A stretch of 64,000 nt of DNA, from NCBI RefSeq assembly GCF_007954275.1, contig NZ_VOLT01000005.1:1-64000 (forward strand), read 5' to 3'. Positions 13,521 to 22,323 of this stretch are shown in pieces. The notes beneath the pieces were generated by a model, which did not search any database, was not told the DNA's origin, and was given only the letters and a program-made list of their open reading frames with translations. The stretch comes from Colwellia demingiae. Lineage in GTDB: Bacteria; Pseudomonadota; Gammaproteobacteria; Enterobacterales; Alteromonadaceae. Made by a program: the position numbers and the translations under genes. Within the stretch, counting starts at the first letter, position 1. Each line of letters begins with the position of its first letter.

Positions 13521-14303
13521 ATGAAAATAAAAATATATCAAGTTGATGCCTTTGCATCACACGTGTTTGAAGGGAACCCTGCCGCAGTATGTCCATTAGA
13601 TGAATGGTTAAATGATGACATTCTTCAAAAAATAGCAGAAGAAAACAATCTATCTGAAACCGCTTTTTTTGTGTCATCTGCACAAGCAATTGAACTTCGT
13701 TGGTTTACACCAAGAGGTGAAGTAGATCTGTGCGGCCATGCCACTTTAGCCACTGCTCACGTACTATATGAGCACTTAGGTTTTAAGTCACCAAGAGTAA
13801 AATTTCAAACGAAGAGCGGTGAATTAGTTGTCACAAAAAATGATTCAGGTTTTAGTATGGACTTTCCTGCTTCTCATCCAACAATTATTGACGCCCCCAT
13901 TAACTTATTGGAAGGTTTAGGTAATGTTTCACCTAAACAAGTTTTGGCCTCTTTCGACTATATAATTGTTTTAAATAGTGAGGAGGAAGTTAAAAACCTT
14001 AATCCTGATTTGTCTAAATGGTTAGCACTTGATCTTCGAGGTGTAGTTGTTACCGCTGTTGGAACCGATGTTGATTTTGTTAGTCGGTGCTTTTTTCCTA
14101 AACTAGGTGTAGATGAAGATCCTATCACCGGCTCTGCTCATTGTGAGTTAGCACCTTATTGGAGTTCCAACTTGAAACTATCGTTGTTAACAGGTCGCCA
14201 AATTTCAAATCGAAGTGGAATAGTTCATTGTGAATACAAAGGTGAACGCGTTATTTTGACAGGAAATGCGGTAGATTATATGTCTGGTGAAATAAATATT
14301 TAA
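13521..14303 (+). CDS. PhzF family isomerase/epimerase
   Basis: A 260-residue cytoplasmic protein of the PhzF/YddE family with a diaminopimelate-epimerase-type two-lobe fold. Family marks: QVDAFASHVFEGNPAAVCPL at the N-terminus, the catalytic glutamate in NNLSETAFFV, WFTPRGEVDLCGHATLA and DEDPITGSAHCELAPYW. TTGGAG precedes the ATG at 13,521; an upstream in-frame start at 13,491 lacks one. Substrate unknown. An attC-like site begins 25 bases after the stop. Confidence 0.88.
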   Translation: MKIKIYQVDAFASHVFEGNPAAVCPLDEWLNDDILQKIAEENNLSETAFFVSSAQAIELRWFTPRGEVDLCGHATLATAHVLYEHLGFKSPRVKFQTKSGELVVTKNDSGFSMDFPASHPTIIDAPINLLEGLGNVSPKQVLASFDYIIVLNSEEEVKNLNPDLSKWLALDLRGVVVTAVGTDVDFVSRCFFPKLGVDEDPITGSAHCELAPYWSSNLKLSLLTGRQISNRSGIVHCEYKGERVILTGNAVDYMSGEINI

Positions 14304-14327
14304 ACTTACTACGGGCATTAGGCAAAC

Positions 14328-14400
14328 CATACAACTTATAAAGAAGGACAGATAACAGTTGGAGTTTGTTCCTTTATTACTTGTTATTAAGGCGTTAACA
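14328..14400 (+). repeat. attC-like site
   Basis: CATACAACTTATAAAGAAGG, ACAGATAACAGTTGGAG, a TTTGTTCCTTTATTACTTG centre, TTATTAAGGC and core GTTAACA (14,394-14,400). The 3' inner arm is reduced. It resumes the array after the 11.4-14.3 kb gap. Confidence 0.65.
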
Positions 14401-14412
14401 GTGAGGTGAACT

Positions 14413-14844
14413 ATGGAAGATAAAATTGATAACAGAATTAATTTATACCAGAGAACAGTAATATTCAGCCTATTGTTTACGCTAATGGGTTTTTCATACA
14501 ATGTCTGGCGTATGGAAGTTTCTGAAAATAATAATAATATTCGAACAGCTAGTTTTGAGATGTTGATAAATCTATCGTCATTAGAACAGTTAGTTTATTC
14601 GGCTTATTATGATGATGACTTAAAGGAAGGTAATCCTAGAAAAGGATGGGTTATTGTCGGGCTAATAGATGATTTGAGCGTCCTTACCGATGACGAAGTT
14701 AAAGCAAAAACCACTGCGCTAAAGGATGTTTGGTCCGTTAATTGGGAAACAATTTCTACTAGCCAGCAAACAGTAGATAAAGTTGTAGGGTCTCTTGATT
14801 CAGTCAGAGAAGAGATAAAGATCCTATTAAACTCGCTTGATTAA
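14413..14844 (+). CDS. Membrane-anchored hypothetical protein, cassette gene
   Basis: A 143-residue protein with one membrane helix near the N-terminus (about residues 16-33, after NRINLYQRT) and a helical soluble part rich in D, E, S and V. The C-terminus (QQTVDKVVGSLDSVREEIKILLNSL) is likely to form a coiled coil. Asparagine-rich SENNNNIRTASFEML follows the membrane helix. GAGGTG lies just before the ATG. No family recognised; it is a single-gene cassette between two attC-like sites. Confidence 0.7.
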   Translation: MEDKIDNRINLYQRTVIFSLLFTLMGFSYNVWRMEVSENNNNIRTASFEMLINLSSLEQLVYSAYYDDDLKEGNPRKGWVIVGLIDDLSVLTDDEVKAKTTALKDVWSVNWETISTSQQTVDKVVGSLDSVREEIKILLNSLD

Positions 14845-14859
14845 TGATTACCAAGTTAT

Positions 14860-14955
14860 CAGTAACAAGGCAATTAACTCAGATAAATCAGCTTGGCTAA
14901 TCGTGTGCACCTAAAATAATAGTCAACGATATTGAGCCTGTTAACAGGCCTTTAA
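14860..14955 (+). repeat. attC-like site, last of the array
   Basis: AGTAACAAGGC, AACTCAGATAAATCAG, CTTGGCTAATCG, ATAGTCAACGATATTGAG, CCTGTTAACAGGCC and a degenerate end CTTTAATT. CCTGTTAACAGG is itself a perfect 12-base palindrome. No further site was seen to the right. Confidence 0.6.
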
Positions 14956-15120
14956 TTGGCGATACTTCTTCGGCTATTCCCCTATAAATTTACTTCGGGT
15001 AACTTTTTAATGACATATCTTATTTTTTGTCTTAACCTTTTTGTAGGGTTATTGACTTGATTGTTTAGTCGCTTATTAACTTGTTACCCTACTCAACTCT
15101 ATTATAAATATGGGAATATC

Positions 15121-15327
15121 ATGGAAGTTAAAATATTCACTAAAATTTTACGACCAAAAATAGGCTTTCTACCAAAATCAGATACTGCAACAGATCACGG
15201 TTTAGAGGGTGAAATTAATCTTTGGTTAGCAACACAACCTAATATTAAAATCGAAAATATCACCCAATCTCAAAGTGGTGGTTCCTTTCAACCATCAACA
15301 ATTGTGGTAAGTATTTGGTTTAGGTAA
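15121..15327 (+). CDS. Small hypothetical protein
   Basis: A 68-residue soluble protein. The C-terminal half (EINLWLATQPNIKIENITQ then SQSGGSFQPSTIVVSIWF) has the look of a small conserved bacterial family, but I cannot name it. The frame is open from a TTG at 15,061; the ATG at 15,121 is a more natural start although no strong ribosome binding site precedes it. It stands just beyond the last attC-like site, with 245 bases to mntP in which I see no structure. Confidence 0.5.
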   Translation: MEVKIFTKILRPKIGFLPKSDTATDHGLEGEINLWLATQPNIKIENITQSQSGGSFQPSTIVVSIWFR

Positions 15328-15572
15328 GATAATACTTATAAAAACAATCGTTAGTTGAAACTAGATACTAATTTTCTGCGGATAATACAAGCCTAGTGCG
15401 ATTGAAGAAAACTCATCAGCGGGTGCTTGAGAAACTAGCCTTACTCATGACAAATGACTGATAAATATTTTCGAGATGATATTTTTTAATAAGTGTTTAG
15501 TTTACTGTCAAAGAGCAGCCCTTCAATAAGTTAATTACTGCTTTTATTTTTATAATTTAGGACGTTTTTCAC

Positions 15573-16118
15573 ATGATAGAAGTCATTATTCTTGCTATTG
15601 CGTTAAGCATGGATGCCTTTGCCGTTTCTATTGGTTTAGGGGCAACCAAGCAACACAGTAAAATTGCGCCACTAGGCATAATTGTTGCGCTATATTTTGG
15701 GTTCTTTCAAGGAGTAATGCCAATCATTGGTTACCTTGGTGGCAAAGGAGTTTTAAGTTGGGCTGAATCTTATACGCCGTGGATTGCTTTTTTGTTGCTC
15801 TTCCTCATTGGCGTCAAAATGATTTTTGATTCATTTTCTGAAGGAATAGAAGAGGATATCAGTAAGATTACCCATCGTGTGTTATTAATCTTAGCCATTG
15901 CCACCAGTATTGATGCTATGGCAGCAGGGTTCAGCCTAATGCTTTTACCAGTAAACCCGTTCATCGCTTGTTTTATTATTGCTATCATTACGTTTATTTT
16001 TAGTTGGCTAGGCGTTTTAGTGGGTACTAAAGGTGGGACGTGGTTAGAAAGTAAGGCTGAATTTGTGGGCGGTATCACTTTGATAGCAATGGCAATAAAA
16101 ATTATCATTACGTCATAA
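15573..16118 (+). CDS. mntP: Manganese efflux pump MntP
   Basis: A 181-residue inner-membrane protein with six hydrophobic segments that exports Mn(II). Two related halves carry the family motifs [14 protein letters not shown] near residue 10 and [17 protein letters not shown] near residue 110, each with the conserved aspartate used for metal transport, and a GVKMIFDSF segment between them. TTTAGGACG upstream provides a weak ribosome binding site. I searched the 245-base leader for the yybP-ykoY manganese riboswitch that often precedes mntP in other bacteria and did not see it. Confidence 0.92.
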   Translation: MIEVIILAIALSMDAFAVSIGLGATKQHSKIAPLGIIVALYFGFFQGVMPIIGYLGGKGVLSWAESYTPWIAFLLLFLIGVKMIFDSFSEGIEEDISKITHRVLLILAIATSIDAMAAGFSLMLLPVNPFIACFIIAIITFIFSWLGVLVGTKGGTWLESKAEFVGGITLIAMAIKIIITS

Positions 16119-16202
16119 CAATTAAAAATGTATAGTTTACCCTCTCCTCATACCTACCAGAAACAGAAAATAAAACAGTTACCAAAATGACAAGGAGGTT
16201 TT

Positions 16203-16787
16203 ATGTCAATACTTATACTTCGTTCGATTATTATCTATTTGCTACTAATTACTTATGTAAACGCAAATGATCATTGTGGCAATAATGAGCAGGCGAGATT
16301 ACTAGCACAATTAATCATCAAAGATGGGAAGCAAAACAGGTCTACAATTCGATGCAACAAATTGCTCACTGAAGTAGCCTTGAGCAAAGCAAAAAAGATG
16401 TTAGAGTTTGGTTTAATTGCACATACCCTTGATGGTAGTCCAAATGACCGATTACGTGCAGCAAATTATCAATTACCTAAATATTACGGTAATGACTTTA
16501 ATAGTAATCAAGTTGAAGCTATCGCTGGGGGTTACAAGGATGCAGAAGAGGTGTGGAGCGCTTTTAAACGTTCAGAAGCCCATAGGACTCATTTACTAGC
16601 TGAACATGAGTTTTACCTTGAACAAGATGAAATAGGTGTAGCGCTAATTAAAGAGTGGAATTCGCCTCACGTAGAATATTGGGTGATTTATCTCGCTAAG
16701 GGATTGCAACAAGACCAATCAAAAACTAAACACCTTGATGATATACCAAATAAAAGTCTGTTTATTATGCAAGCCCCTAAAGAATAA
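16203..16787 (+). CDS. CAP-domain (SCP/PR1-like) secreted protein
   Basis: A 194-residue protein with a signal peptide (about residues 1-21) and a single CAP domain. Family residues: LTEVALSKAKKMLEFGLIAH (first helix and histidine), GSPNDRLRAANYQLPKYYGN, QVEAIAGGYKDAEEVWSAFK, then SEAHRTHLLAE with the second histidine, IGVALIKEW and YWVIYLAKG near the end. Bacterial CAP proteins are extracellular or periplasmic and their activity is mostly unknown. AAGGAGG is an excellent ribosome binding site. Confidence 0.85.
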   Translation: MSILILRSIIIYLLLITYVNANDHCGNNEQARLLAQLIIKDGKQNRSTIRCNKLLTEVALSKAKKMLEFGLIAHTLDGSPNDRLRAANYQLPKYYGNDFNSNQVEAIAGGYKDAEEVWSAFKRSEAHRTHLLAEHEFYLEQDEIGVALIKEWNSPHVEYWVIYLAKGLQQDQSKTKHLDDIPNKSLFIMQAPKE

Positions 16788-16826
16788 ACATTGAGCTATA
16801 GTATGTACAAATAGGAGGGTTTATTT

Positions 16827-17195
16827 ATGACACCCAGTGAAGTGATTAATTATGTAGAGTTGCCCGCAAAAAATATTCCTGCAACCAAAGCTTTTTTTGA
16901 ACGTGCCTTCGCTTGGTCATTTATTGATTATGGCGAAGAATATACAGCCTTTAGCAATTCAGGCATCGAAGGCGGTTTCTTTTTATCTGAACTGGTTTCA
17001 AGTACCATTAATGGCGCTTGTTTATTGGTTTTACTCAGTGACGATTTAGAGGCTACCGAACGGCGCGTTAAAAGCGCAGGTGGTATTATTAGCCAAGCTA
17101 TTTTTTCTTTCCCAGGCGGAAGACGTTTTCATTTTACTGAGCCTAGTGGCAACGAATTAGCTGTTTGGTCACCGGTGAAAGCTTATATTGCATAA
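16827..17195 (+). CDS. VOC (glyoxalase/bleomycin resistance) family protein
   Basis: A 122-residue cytoplasmic protein of the vicinal oxygen chelate superfamily with two paired beta-alpha-beta-beta-beta modules. It starts VINYVELPAKNIPATKAFFERAF, the standard first module, and ends FPGGRRFHFTEPSGNELAVWS, where H and E can bind metal. Closest are the small 27-kDa-antigen-like VOC proteins. The reaction is unknown. TAGGAGG lies 9 bases upstream. It lies 39 bases after the CAP gene, perhaps co-transcribed, and is followed by a terminator. Confidence 0.85.
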   Translation: MTPSEVINYVELPAKNIPATKAFFERAFAWSFIDYGEEYTAFSNSGIEGGFFLSELVSSTINGACLLVLLSDDLEATERRVKSAGGIISQAIFSFPGGRRFHFTEPSGNELAVWSPVKAYIA

Positions 17196-17230
17196 CATTA
17201 GCAGATAAGTTTAGTCTTTAATTAAAACAA

Positions 17231-17278
17231 AAAACCACTTTTTTTATTAAAAATAGTTAATAAAGAAAGTGGTTTTTT
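17231..17278. terminator. Bidirectional Rho-independent terminator
   Basis: AAACCACTTT on the left and AAAGTGGTTT on the right form a stem extended by A/T pairs, flanked by an A tract on the left and a T tract on the right. It lies between the convergent VOC gene and rhodanese gene and can end both transcripts. Confidence 0.8.
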
Positions 17279-17307
17279 ATTTGTTTCAACGATGAATAGT
17301 TCAGTGT

Positions 17308-17709
17308 TTATTTACCTGTTTTAGTCGGTAAATTGTTACTGCTCCATTCATTAAAGTCACCTGATAAATGGTCTAATTCATTGAAACCATTTTTTACCAA
17401 TACTTCTCTAGCAACTTCTGCTCTTCTACCTGAACGACAATAGATAACGACTTGTGTGTTCTTAGCGCCAGTCAATTCAGCTAATCGAGCCTCGAGTTCT
17501 TTATGCGGAATATTCACTGCATTAGGGATGTGACCTTCTTCGAATTCTTCCACTGTTCTGACATCGAGCACGACAACCTGTTTGTCATTTTTCATAATCT
17601 GTTGCAATTGGGTCTGACTAATATCTTTAGCAGAAACTTGCCATGTAGTGGCTAACGTTAGCGCAAGAACGATTGTAGAGGCCATTTTTTTAGCGAATGT
17701 ATATTTCAT
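17308..17709 (-). CDS. Periplasmic rhodanese-like protein
   Basis: A 133-residue protein with a signal peptide (about residues 1-27, ending VSAK) and one rhodanese domain. The active-site loop is VVIYCRSGRRAEVAREVL, with the catalytic cysteine in CRSGRR; VVVLDVRTVEEFEEGHIPNA is the CH2A-type start of the domain. Such single-domain proteins (PspE-like) transfer sulfur from thiosulfate; the natural substrate is not known. It stands alone on the minus strand; its start is followed 40 bases away by the second inverted-repeat element. Confidence 0.88.
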   Translation of the reverse strand: MKYTFAKKMASTIVLALTLATTWQVSAKDISQTQLQQIMKNDKQVVVLDVRTVEEFEEGHIPNAVNIPHKELEARLAELTGAKNTQVVIYCRSGRRAEVAREVLVKNGFNELDHLSGDFNEWSSNNLPTKTGK

Positions 17710-17749
17710 GGGTAGTATTCCTTATTTTAAATTTATCAATGTTAAATAC

Positions 17750-18015
17750 TATACCCATGTTACCTCAAGATACAGGATTCAGCTGGAATTAGAAGCGTAT
17801 TTAGGCAAGGTATTGATTTAAGGTAATGGTTGTTCCCTTATCTAAATTAATAACGTAGCATAAAACGCTTCTAAACCAGCCCTACGGGGATGTCTGAGCG
17901 AATAAGCTCTTCGTTTCCTCTCTTTTTAAGGGAACAACCCTTAATAAAAAGATGCGCCTCGATCATAAATCGCACAGTCATCCTGAAACTCGCATCTTGA
18001 AGTATCATGGGTATA
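17750..18015. mobile_element. MITE-like element, copy 2 (inverted relative to copy 1)
   Basis: The reverse complement of 11,476-11,742 with only scattered differences over 266 bases, bounded by TATACCCATG and CATGGGTATA. It lies upstream of the rhodanese gene and just downstream of the MFS gene, filling almost the whole 320-base gap. No coding capacity. Together with copy 1 it brackets about 6 kb. Confidence 0.8.
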
Positions 18016-18029
18016 TACATTAAAATTGC

Positions 18030-19217
18030 TTAGCTAAACGAATGACTCGATTGCTTTTTAATAAAAGCCATAATTATGGTGCCAAGCAAAGCACTAGCGC
18101 CAGCCATAATGAAGGTATTACTCGCGCCCTGCCCGTTTAGCCATAGCACCCCGGTAATATAAGCACCAACGGCGCCACCGACACCATACACGCCACCTAA
18201 ATAAATGCCTTGCCCTCTACCTTGTTGGGTCTTAGTGAAATGCGAAGAAATAAATTTCATGCTGGCACTATGATAAATGGCAAAACTGGCCGCGTGGCCT
18301 AATTGAATTATAGCAAGCCATATTCCAGAGTCGGCAACTAAAGGCATCAAAAACCAACGTAAGGCAGTAATTCCTAAACTAAAGACTAATAGCGTGTTTA
18401 AAGAGAAATGTTTAAATAATGCGCCCATATAGATAAATGCAATAACCTCAGCAACTACTCCCAATGAAATAAATAAACCAACGGCTAAACCCGAGTAGTG
18501 AAGATCACGTAAAAACAACGCAAAAAATCCATAATAGGGAGCGAAGCTAATTTGTAATAATAAACCTGCAACAAAGAAACAAATGAAACGACCTTCAATA
18601 AGTTTATTGAATATAGGCGTCGGCTCACTGGCATTTTTTCTAGATGATTTCGCCGATTCTCTTGAGGTTAACAATAAGGTACTGAAGAATAAACAAAGTA
18701 GAGTAATAACACCTAAACTGGTAAAAACTTGATAACCCAGCGCACTCATAGCCTCACCCGCGACTACCGCTAAAACGATAAAACCTAAGCTTCCCCATAA
18801 TCGAACACGGGCGTAGATTTTACTGCTTTGCTTAATCGAGTTTAAGGTGTGCACTTCCAGTTGCGGCAGAATTGCAGTCCAAAATAAAGTAAAGAGTGCC
18901 AAAGAAAAGGTAATGGGCCAATAGAGGGTAAACCAATAAAGTAAGCTAAAGCTAACCAGTGCTAATAAAGCACCTAGTCGAATAATAAATAATGGTTTTG
19001 CTGTTTTATCTGCAAGCGTCGCCCATAAGCTTGGCGCAACAATTTTTGTCGCGGTCATAATGGCAAGAATTTCACCCACTTGACGAGAAGTAAAACCCTG
19101 TTCATCTAGGAAAATAGACAAATAGGGTGAGATTAATCCCAGTAGTGCAAAATAAAAGAAGTAACTCGAAGATAATCGAACAAACATCATGTTGACAGGA
19201 ATCAAGCTAACAAGCAT
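18030..19217 (-). CDS. MFS transporter (MFS_1-like, HcaT type)
   Basis: A 395-residue inner-membrane permease with about twelve membrane segments. It resembles the phenylpropionate permease / nucleoside-symporter-like group: an early YFALLGLISPYLSIFLDEQGF, then ATKIVAPSLWATLADKTAK at the loop between helices 2 and 3, and GRGQGIYLGGVYGVGGAVGAY in the second half. The substrate is unknown; most alteromonad members are annotated only as MFS. The ATG at 19,217 has no clear ribosome binding site; a start about 9 codons later is possible. The gene follows aroC on the same strand. Confidence 0.85.
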   Translation of the reverse strand: MLVSLIPVNMMFVRLSSSYFFYFALLGLISPYLSIFLDEQGFTSRQVGEILAIMTATKIVAPSLWATLADKTAKPLFIIRLGALLALVSFSLLYWFTLYWPITFSLALFTLFWTAILPQLEVHTLNSIKQSSKIYARVRLWGSLGFIVLAVVAGEAMSALGYQVFTSLGVITLLCLFFSTLLLTSRESAKSSRKNASEPTPIFNKLIEGRFICFFVAGLLLQISFAPYYGFFALFLRDLHYSGLAVGLFISLGVVAEVIAFIYMGALFKHFSLNTLLVFSLGITALRWFLMPLVADSGIWLAIIQLGHAASFAIYHSASMKFISSHFTKTQQGRGQGIYLGGVYGVGGAVGAYITGVLWLNGQGASNTFIMAGASALLGTIIMAFIKKQSSHSFS

Positions 19218-19292
19218 TATGATGAGGAGGTAATAAGTAAATGAGTAAGCTAATGTGCTTACTCATTAAGATAAACTAAAGACTGTTATTGT

Positions 19293-20414
19293 TTATGCTT
19301 CAATGTCAGGTGTATTACATTGAACATCAGCATTTTGTCCACGATGACGTAGGAAGTGATCCATTAAGGTCAACGCTAACATTGCTTCAGCAATAGGTAC
19401 TGCACGAATACCAACACAAGGATCATGACGACCTTTAGTGATAATATCAGTCGCTTCACCGGTTAAATTTACAGTTTTACCACTTACGCCAATACTTGAA
19501 GTAGGTTTAAGGGCTAAATGCGCAATAATTTGCTGACCTGATGAAATACCACCTAAAACACCACCTGAATGGTTTGTTGAAAATCCTTCAGGGGTAAGCT
19601 CATCTCTGTGCTCTGAGCCTTTTTGATTTACCACAGCAAAACCATCACCTACTTCAACACCTTTTACTGCATTGATACTCATCAAACCATGAGCAATATC
19701 AGCATCTAAACGGTCAAAGATAGGCTCGCCTAAGCCAACAGGAACATTAGTGGCTACAACTGTCACTTTCGCGCCAATAGAGTCTTTTTCTTTAATGATC
19801 CCACGAAGGTACTCACCAAGTTGTTCAATTTTAGTCTCATCAGGGAAGAAGAATGGATTGTCTTCTACGCTCGACCAATCAACGGTATTAACATCAAACG
19901 GTGCACCCTTTGGGCCACTGGCAACAATATCACCAATTTGTGTTACACAAGCTTGAATCGTCATGCCAAACTTTTCAGCGAGATATTTTTTAGCTACAGC
20001 GCCTGCAGCAACACGCATCGCTGTTTCACGAGCAGAAGAACGTCCACCGCCTCGGTAATCACGTAATCCGTATTTTTGCCAATAAGTATAATCTGCATGG
20101 CCCGGACGGAAGCTTTGTGCAATATCGCCATAGTCTTTAGAACGTTGGTCGGTATTTTCAATCATTAAACCAATAGGCGTGCCAGTTGTTTTACCTTCGA
20201 ATACGCCAGAAAGAATTTTTACTTCATCTGCTTCTCTGCGAGCCGTAGTATATCGAGAGGTGCCTGGACGACGTCTGTCTAAATCAATTTGCAAGTCAGC
20301 TTCAGTTAACTCAAGCCCTGGTGGACAACCATCGATAATGGCGCCTAATCCTAATCCATGACTTTCACCAAATGAGGTGACTGTGAATAATTTTCCGAAG
20401 GTATTTCCTGACAT
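19293..20414 (-). CDS. aroC: Chorismate synthase
   Basis: A 373-residue cytoplasmic enzyme for the last step of the shikimate pathway, the reduced-FMN-dependent conversion of EPSP to chorismate. Signature motifs are all present: [19 protein letters not shown] at the N-terminus, [51 protein letters not shown] and [18 protein letters not shown] near the C-terminus. Length fits the family. The order prmB-aroC on the same strand with about 106 bases between is widely conserved in gammaproteobacteria and suggests one transcription unit. Confidence 0.97.
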   Translation of the reverse strand: MSGNTFGKLFTVTSFGESHGLGLGAIIDGCPPGLELTEADLQIDLDRRRPGTSRYTTARREADEVKILSGVFEGKTTGTPIGLMIENTDQRSKDYGDIAQSFRPGHADYTYWQKYGLRDYRGGGRSSARETAMRVAAGAVAKKYLAEKFGMTIQACVTQIGDIVASGPKGAPFDVNTVDWSSVEDNPFFFPDETKIEQLGEYLRGIIKEKDSIGAKVTVVATNVPVGLGEPIFDRLDADIAHGLMSINAVKGVEVGDGFAVVNQKGSEHRDELTPEGFSTNHSGGVLGGISSGQQIIAHLALKPTSSIGVSGKTVNLTGEATDIITKGRHDPCVGIRAVPIAEAMLALTLMDHFLRHRGQNADVQCNTPDIEA

Positions 20415-20520
20415 TGAACATTACCGCCTATTAATTTAATTTTTAAAGCTATGAGTACACTCTGTTATTTGTACTAACTAATTTTGTACTATCTACTTAG
20501 ATAGATTTTAATTGTTACGT

Positions 20521-21501
20521 TTATGCTGTTTTAAGTGCAGCTAAGAACGTTTCTGCATGTTGCTCTAACTGCGCTTTATTTAGCATAAAGACACCATGAC
20601 CACCGCGCTCAAAGGTTAACCAAGTAAAATCAACCTCTGGGTAGAGAGCTTCAACATGATATTGTGAGTTACCCACTTCACAAATGAGTACGCCATCATC
20701 ATTGAGGTGCAGTGCACTCTCTGCCAAGATAACTCTAACAATATCTAAACCGTCTTCACCACAGCCTAAGCCCATTTCGGGTTCATGAGTAAATTCTGCC
20801 GGTAAGCTATCCATGTCTTCTTGATCGACATAAGGCGGATTAGTGACAATTAAATCATATTTTTGTGCTATAACCCCAGAAAAAACATCAGATTGAATTG
20901 GAATAACTTGTTCACTTAAACCATGGTTTTCAATATTCATTTCCGCAACATTTAACGCATCGAGAGATAAATCGACTGCATCAACTTCAGCACTTGGAAA
21001 ATAACTCGCACAGGCAATGGCAATACAACCGCTGCCAGTACACAAATCTAAAATTCTTTGCGGTGGGTTTTGCTCACTAAAATAAGGGGCAAAATGTTTT
21101 TCAATCAATTCACCAATAGGTGAGCGAGGTACTAGAACACGCTCATCTACATAAAAAGGTAATTGCGCAAAATAAGCAAGGTTGGTGATATAAGCTACAG
21201 GTTGCTGTGTTTCAATGCGTTGCTCAAAAAGTGCTAGAATGTTTTGCTTCTCGTATTCAACTAAGCGACAAGTCATTACGTCTTCACTCATTTCATCGGG
21301 CAAGGATAAAGCAAACATCACCAAGGTAAGTGCCTCATTTAACGCATTGTCATTTCCATGACCATAAAAAAGTTCTGCTTGATTAAATATACTGGCCCCA
21401 TAACGACAAAAATCAGCAATAGTGTGTAATTGCGCTGTTATGTTTTCAATGTTGGTATTGCTCACATTCTCTTCCTCAAAAGGTATCTCTATATTTTTCA
21501 T
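20521..21501 (-). CDS. prmB: Ribosomal protein L3 N5-glutamine methyltransferase
   Basis: A 326-residue cytoplasmic enzyme that methylates a glutamine of ribosomal protein L3 using SAM. An N-terminal helical domain (about 1-120) precedes the Rossmann domain, with motif I ILDLCTGSGCIAIACASYF and the substrate-binding NPPYVDQEDMDSLPAEF, the NPPY motif that contacts glutamine. VLVPRSPIGELI between them is the typical PrmB/PrmC linker. Divergent from smrB with 116 bases between, as in E. coli. Confidence 0.95.
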   Translation of the reverse strand: MKNIEIPFEEENVSNTNIENITAQLHTIADFCRYGASIFNQAELFYGHGNDNALNEALTLVMFALSLPDEMSEDVMTCRLVEYEKQNILALFEQRIETQQPVAYITNLAYFAQLPFYVDERVLVPRSPIGELIEKHFAPYFSEQNPPQRILDLCTGSGCIAIACASYFPSAEVDAVDLSLDALNVAEMNIENHGLSEQVIPIQSDVFSGVIAQKYDLIVTNPPYVDQEDMDSLPAEFTHEPEMGLGCGEDGLDIVRVILAESALHLNDDGVLICEVGNSQYHVEALYPEVDFTWLTFERGGHGVFMLNKAQLEQHAETFLAALKTA

Positions 21502-21617
21502 GTTTACTTTATGATTTAAGCTTTAACTTAAGTTTTGAGCTTAACTTTAACATTTCATTTTAATGCTTAGCTTTGATGCTAAGTTAGCCGTATTAATTTA
21601 TTTGTATTAACACTAAA

Positions 21618-22313
21618 ATGTTTTACACTGCGTCAATGAAAAACAAAGCCCTAAAATCCGAACTATCTTCAATAAAAGCCAAAGTTCGCGCGAATATTGA
21701 AGCCAGCGCGCAAAGTAAGAATCAGCAAAAAATAATTGATGAATCATTACAAAAAACCAATGAGTCTATTAAAGAAGTATTGCCTGATGAAAAGCAACTT
21801 TTTGCCGATGCTGTCGGTCAAGTTAAGCCTTTGGTTATCGACACAGTTCGCTTAATTAAAAGTGGCCATAAGTCTAACACTTCCCAAAAAAATGACCAAG
21901 AGTATAACAAGGCAAATAAGGCTATTGCGCAATTTCATTTTTCTGATGAATTTGAACCTAACTTAAATAAACAAGGTCCAATGAAATATGTTCGAGAGGG
22001 TGTTGACAGTTTTGAAGTCAAAAACCTTCGCCGCGGCTATTATCGCCCCGACCTTATTCTTGACTTGCACGGCCTAGACCAACATCAAGCGAAGAAAGAA
22101 TTAGCTGCCTTACTCTTTGCCTGCCAAAAGGAACACGCCCAATGTATATGCGTTGTTCATGGTATAGGATCACATATTTTAAAAAATAAAGTGCCCCATT
22201 GGTTGGTACAACATCCCGATGTTATGGCATTTCATCAAGCACCATTAGAATGGGGCGGCAATGGTGCCATCTTAGCGTTAATCGAATTAAAAGATAAATA
22301 TAATCGGAATTAA
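21618..22313 (+). CDS. smrB: Smr-domain endonuclease SmrB
   Basis: A 231-residue cytoplasmic protein. SmrB cleaves messenger RNA between collided ribosomes in E. coli. The N-terminal half is charged and helical; the C-terminal Smr domain (about 145-225) has the [19 protein letters not shown] motif with its DLHG and the [18 protein letters not shown] motif (HG.G). The long N-terminal part and the [16 protein letters not shown] end match the family. The true start may be the ATG at 21,636, six codons in. Divergent from prmB, as in related genomes. Confidence 0.93.
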   Translation: MFYTASMKNKALKSELSSIKAKVRANIEASAQSKNQQKIIDESLQKTNESIKEVLPDEKQLFADAVGQVKPLVIDTVRLIKSGHKSNTSQKNDQEYNKANKAIAQFHFSDEFEPNLNKQGPMKYVREGVDSFEVKNLRRGYYRPDLILDLHGLDQHQAKKELAALLFACQKEHAQCICVVHGIGSHILKNKVPHWLVQHPDVMAFHQAPLEWGGNGAILALIELKDKYNRN

Positions 22314-22323
22314 CAGTTAAGTA

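Larger units (their letters stand above)
1..14957 (+). other. Integron-type gene cassette array (integrase not in window)
   Basis: About 20 short genes, all on the + strand, are mostly separated by related imperfect palindromes ending in GTTRRRY-like cores. That is the layout of integron cassettes (gene, then attC). The cargo is a mix of unrelated short genes, many without recognisable function, and base composition changes from cassette to cassette. Cassette orientation places attI and the integrase to the left of base 1; no tyrosine recombinase gene is visible here. The stretch 11.4-14.3 kb lacks clear attC sites and may be decayed array or an insertion. The alternative is a cluster of attC sites without integrase. 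Identification is by pattern only; no secondary-structure model was run. Confidence 0.75.

Noticed and set aside
1..14957. Integron integrase gene within the array
   Set aside because: No frame with tyrosine recombinase motifs (RHR..Y) occurs on either strand; if present it lies outside the window.
15328..15572. Manganese (yybP-ykoY) riboswitch before mntP
   Set aside because: The leader was read for the conserved GGGGAGTA blocks and none was found.
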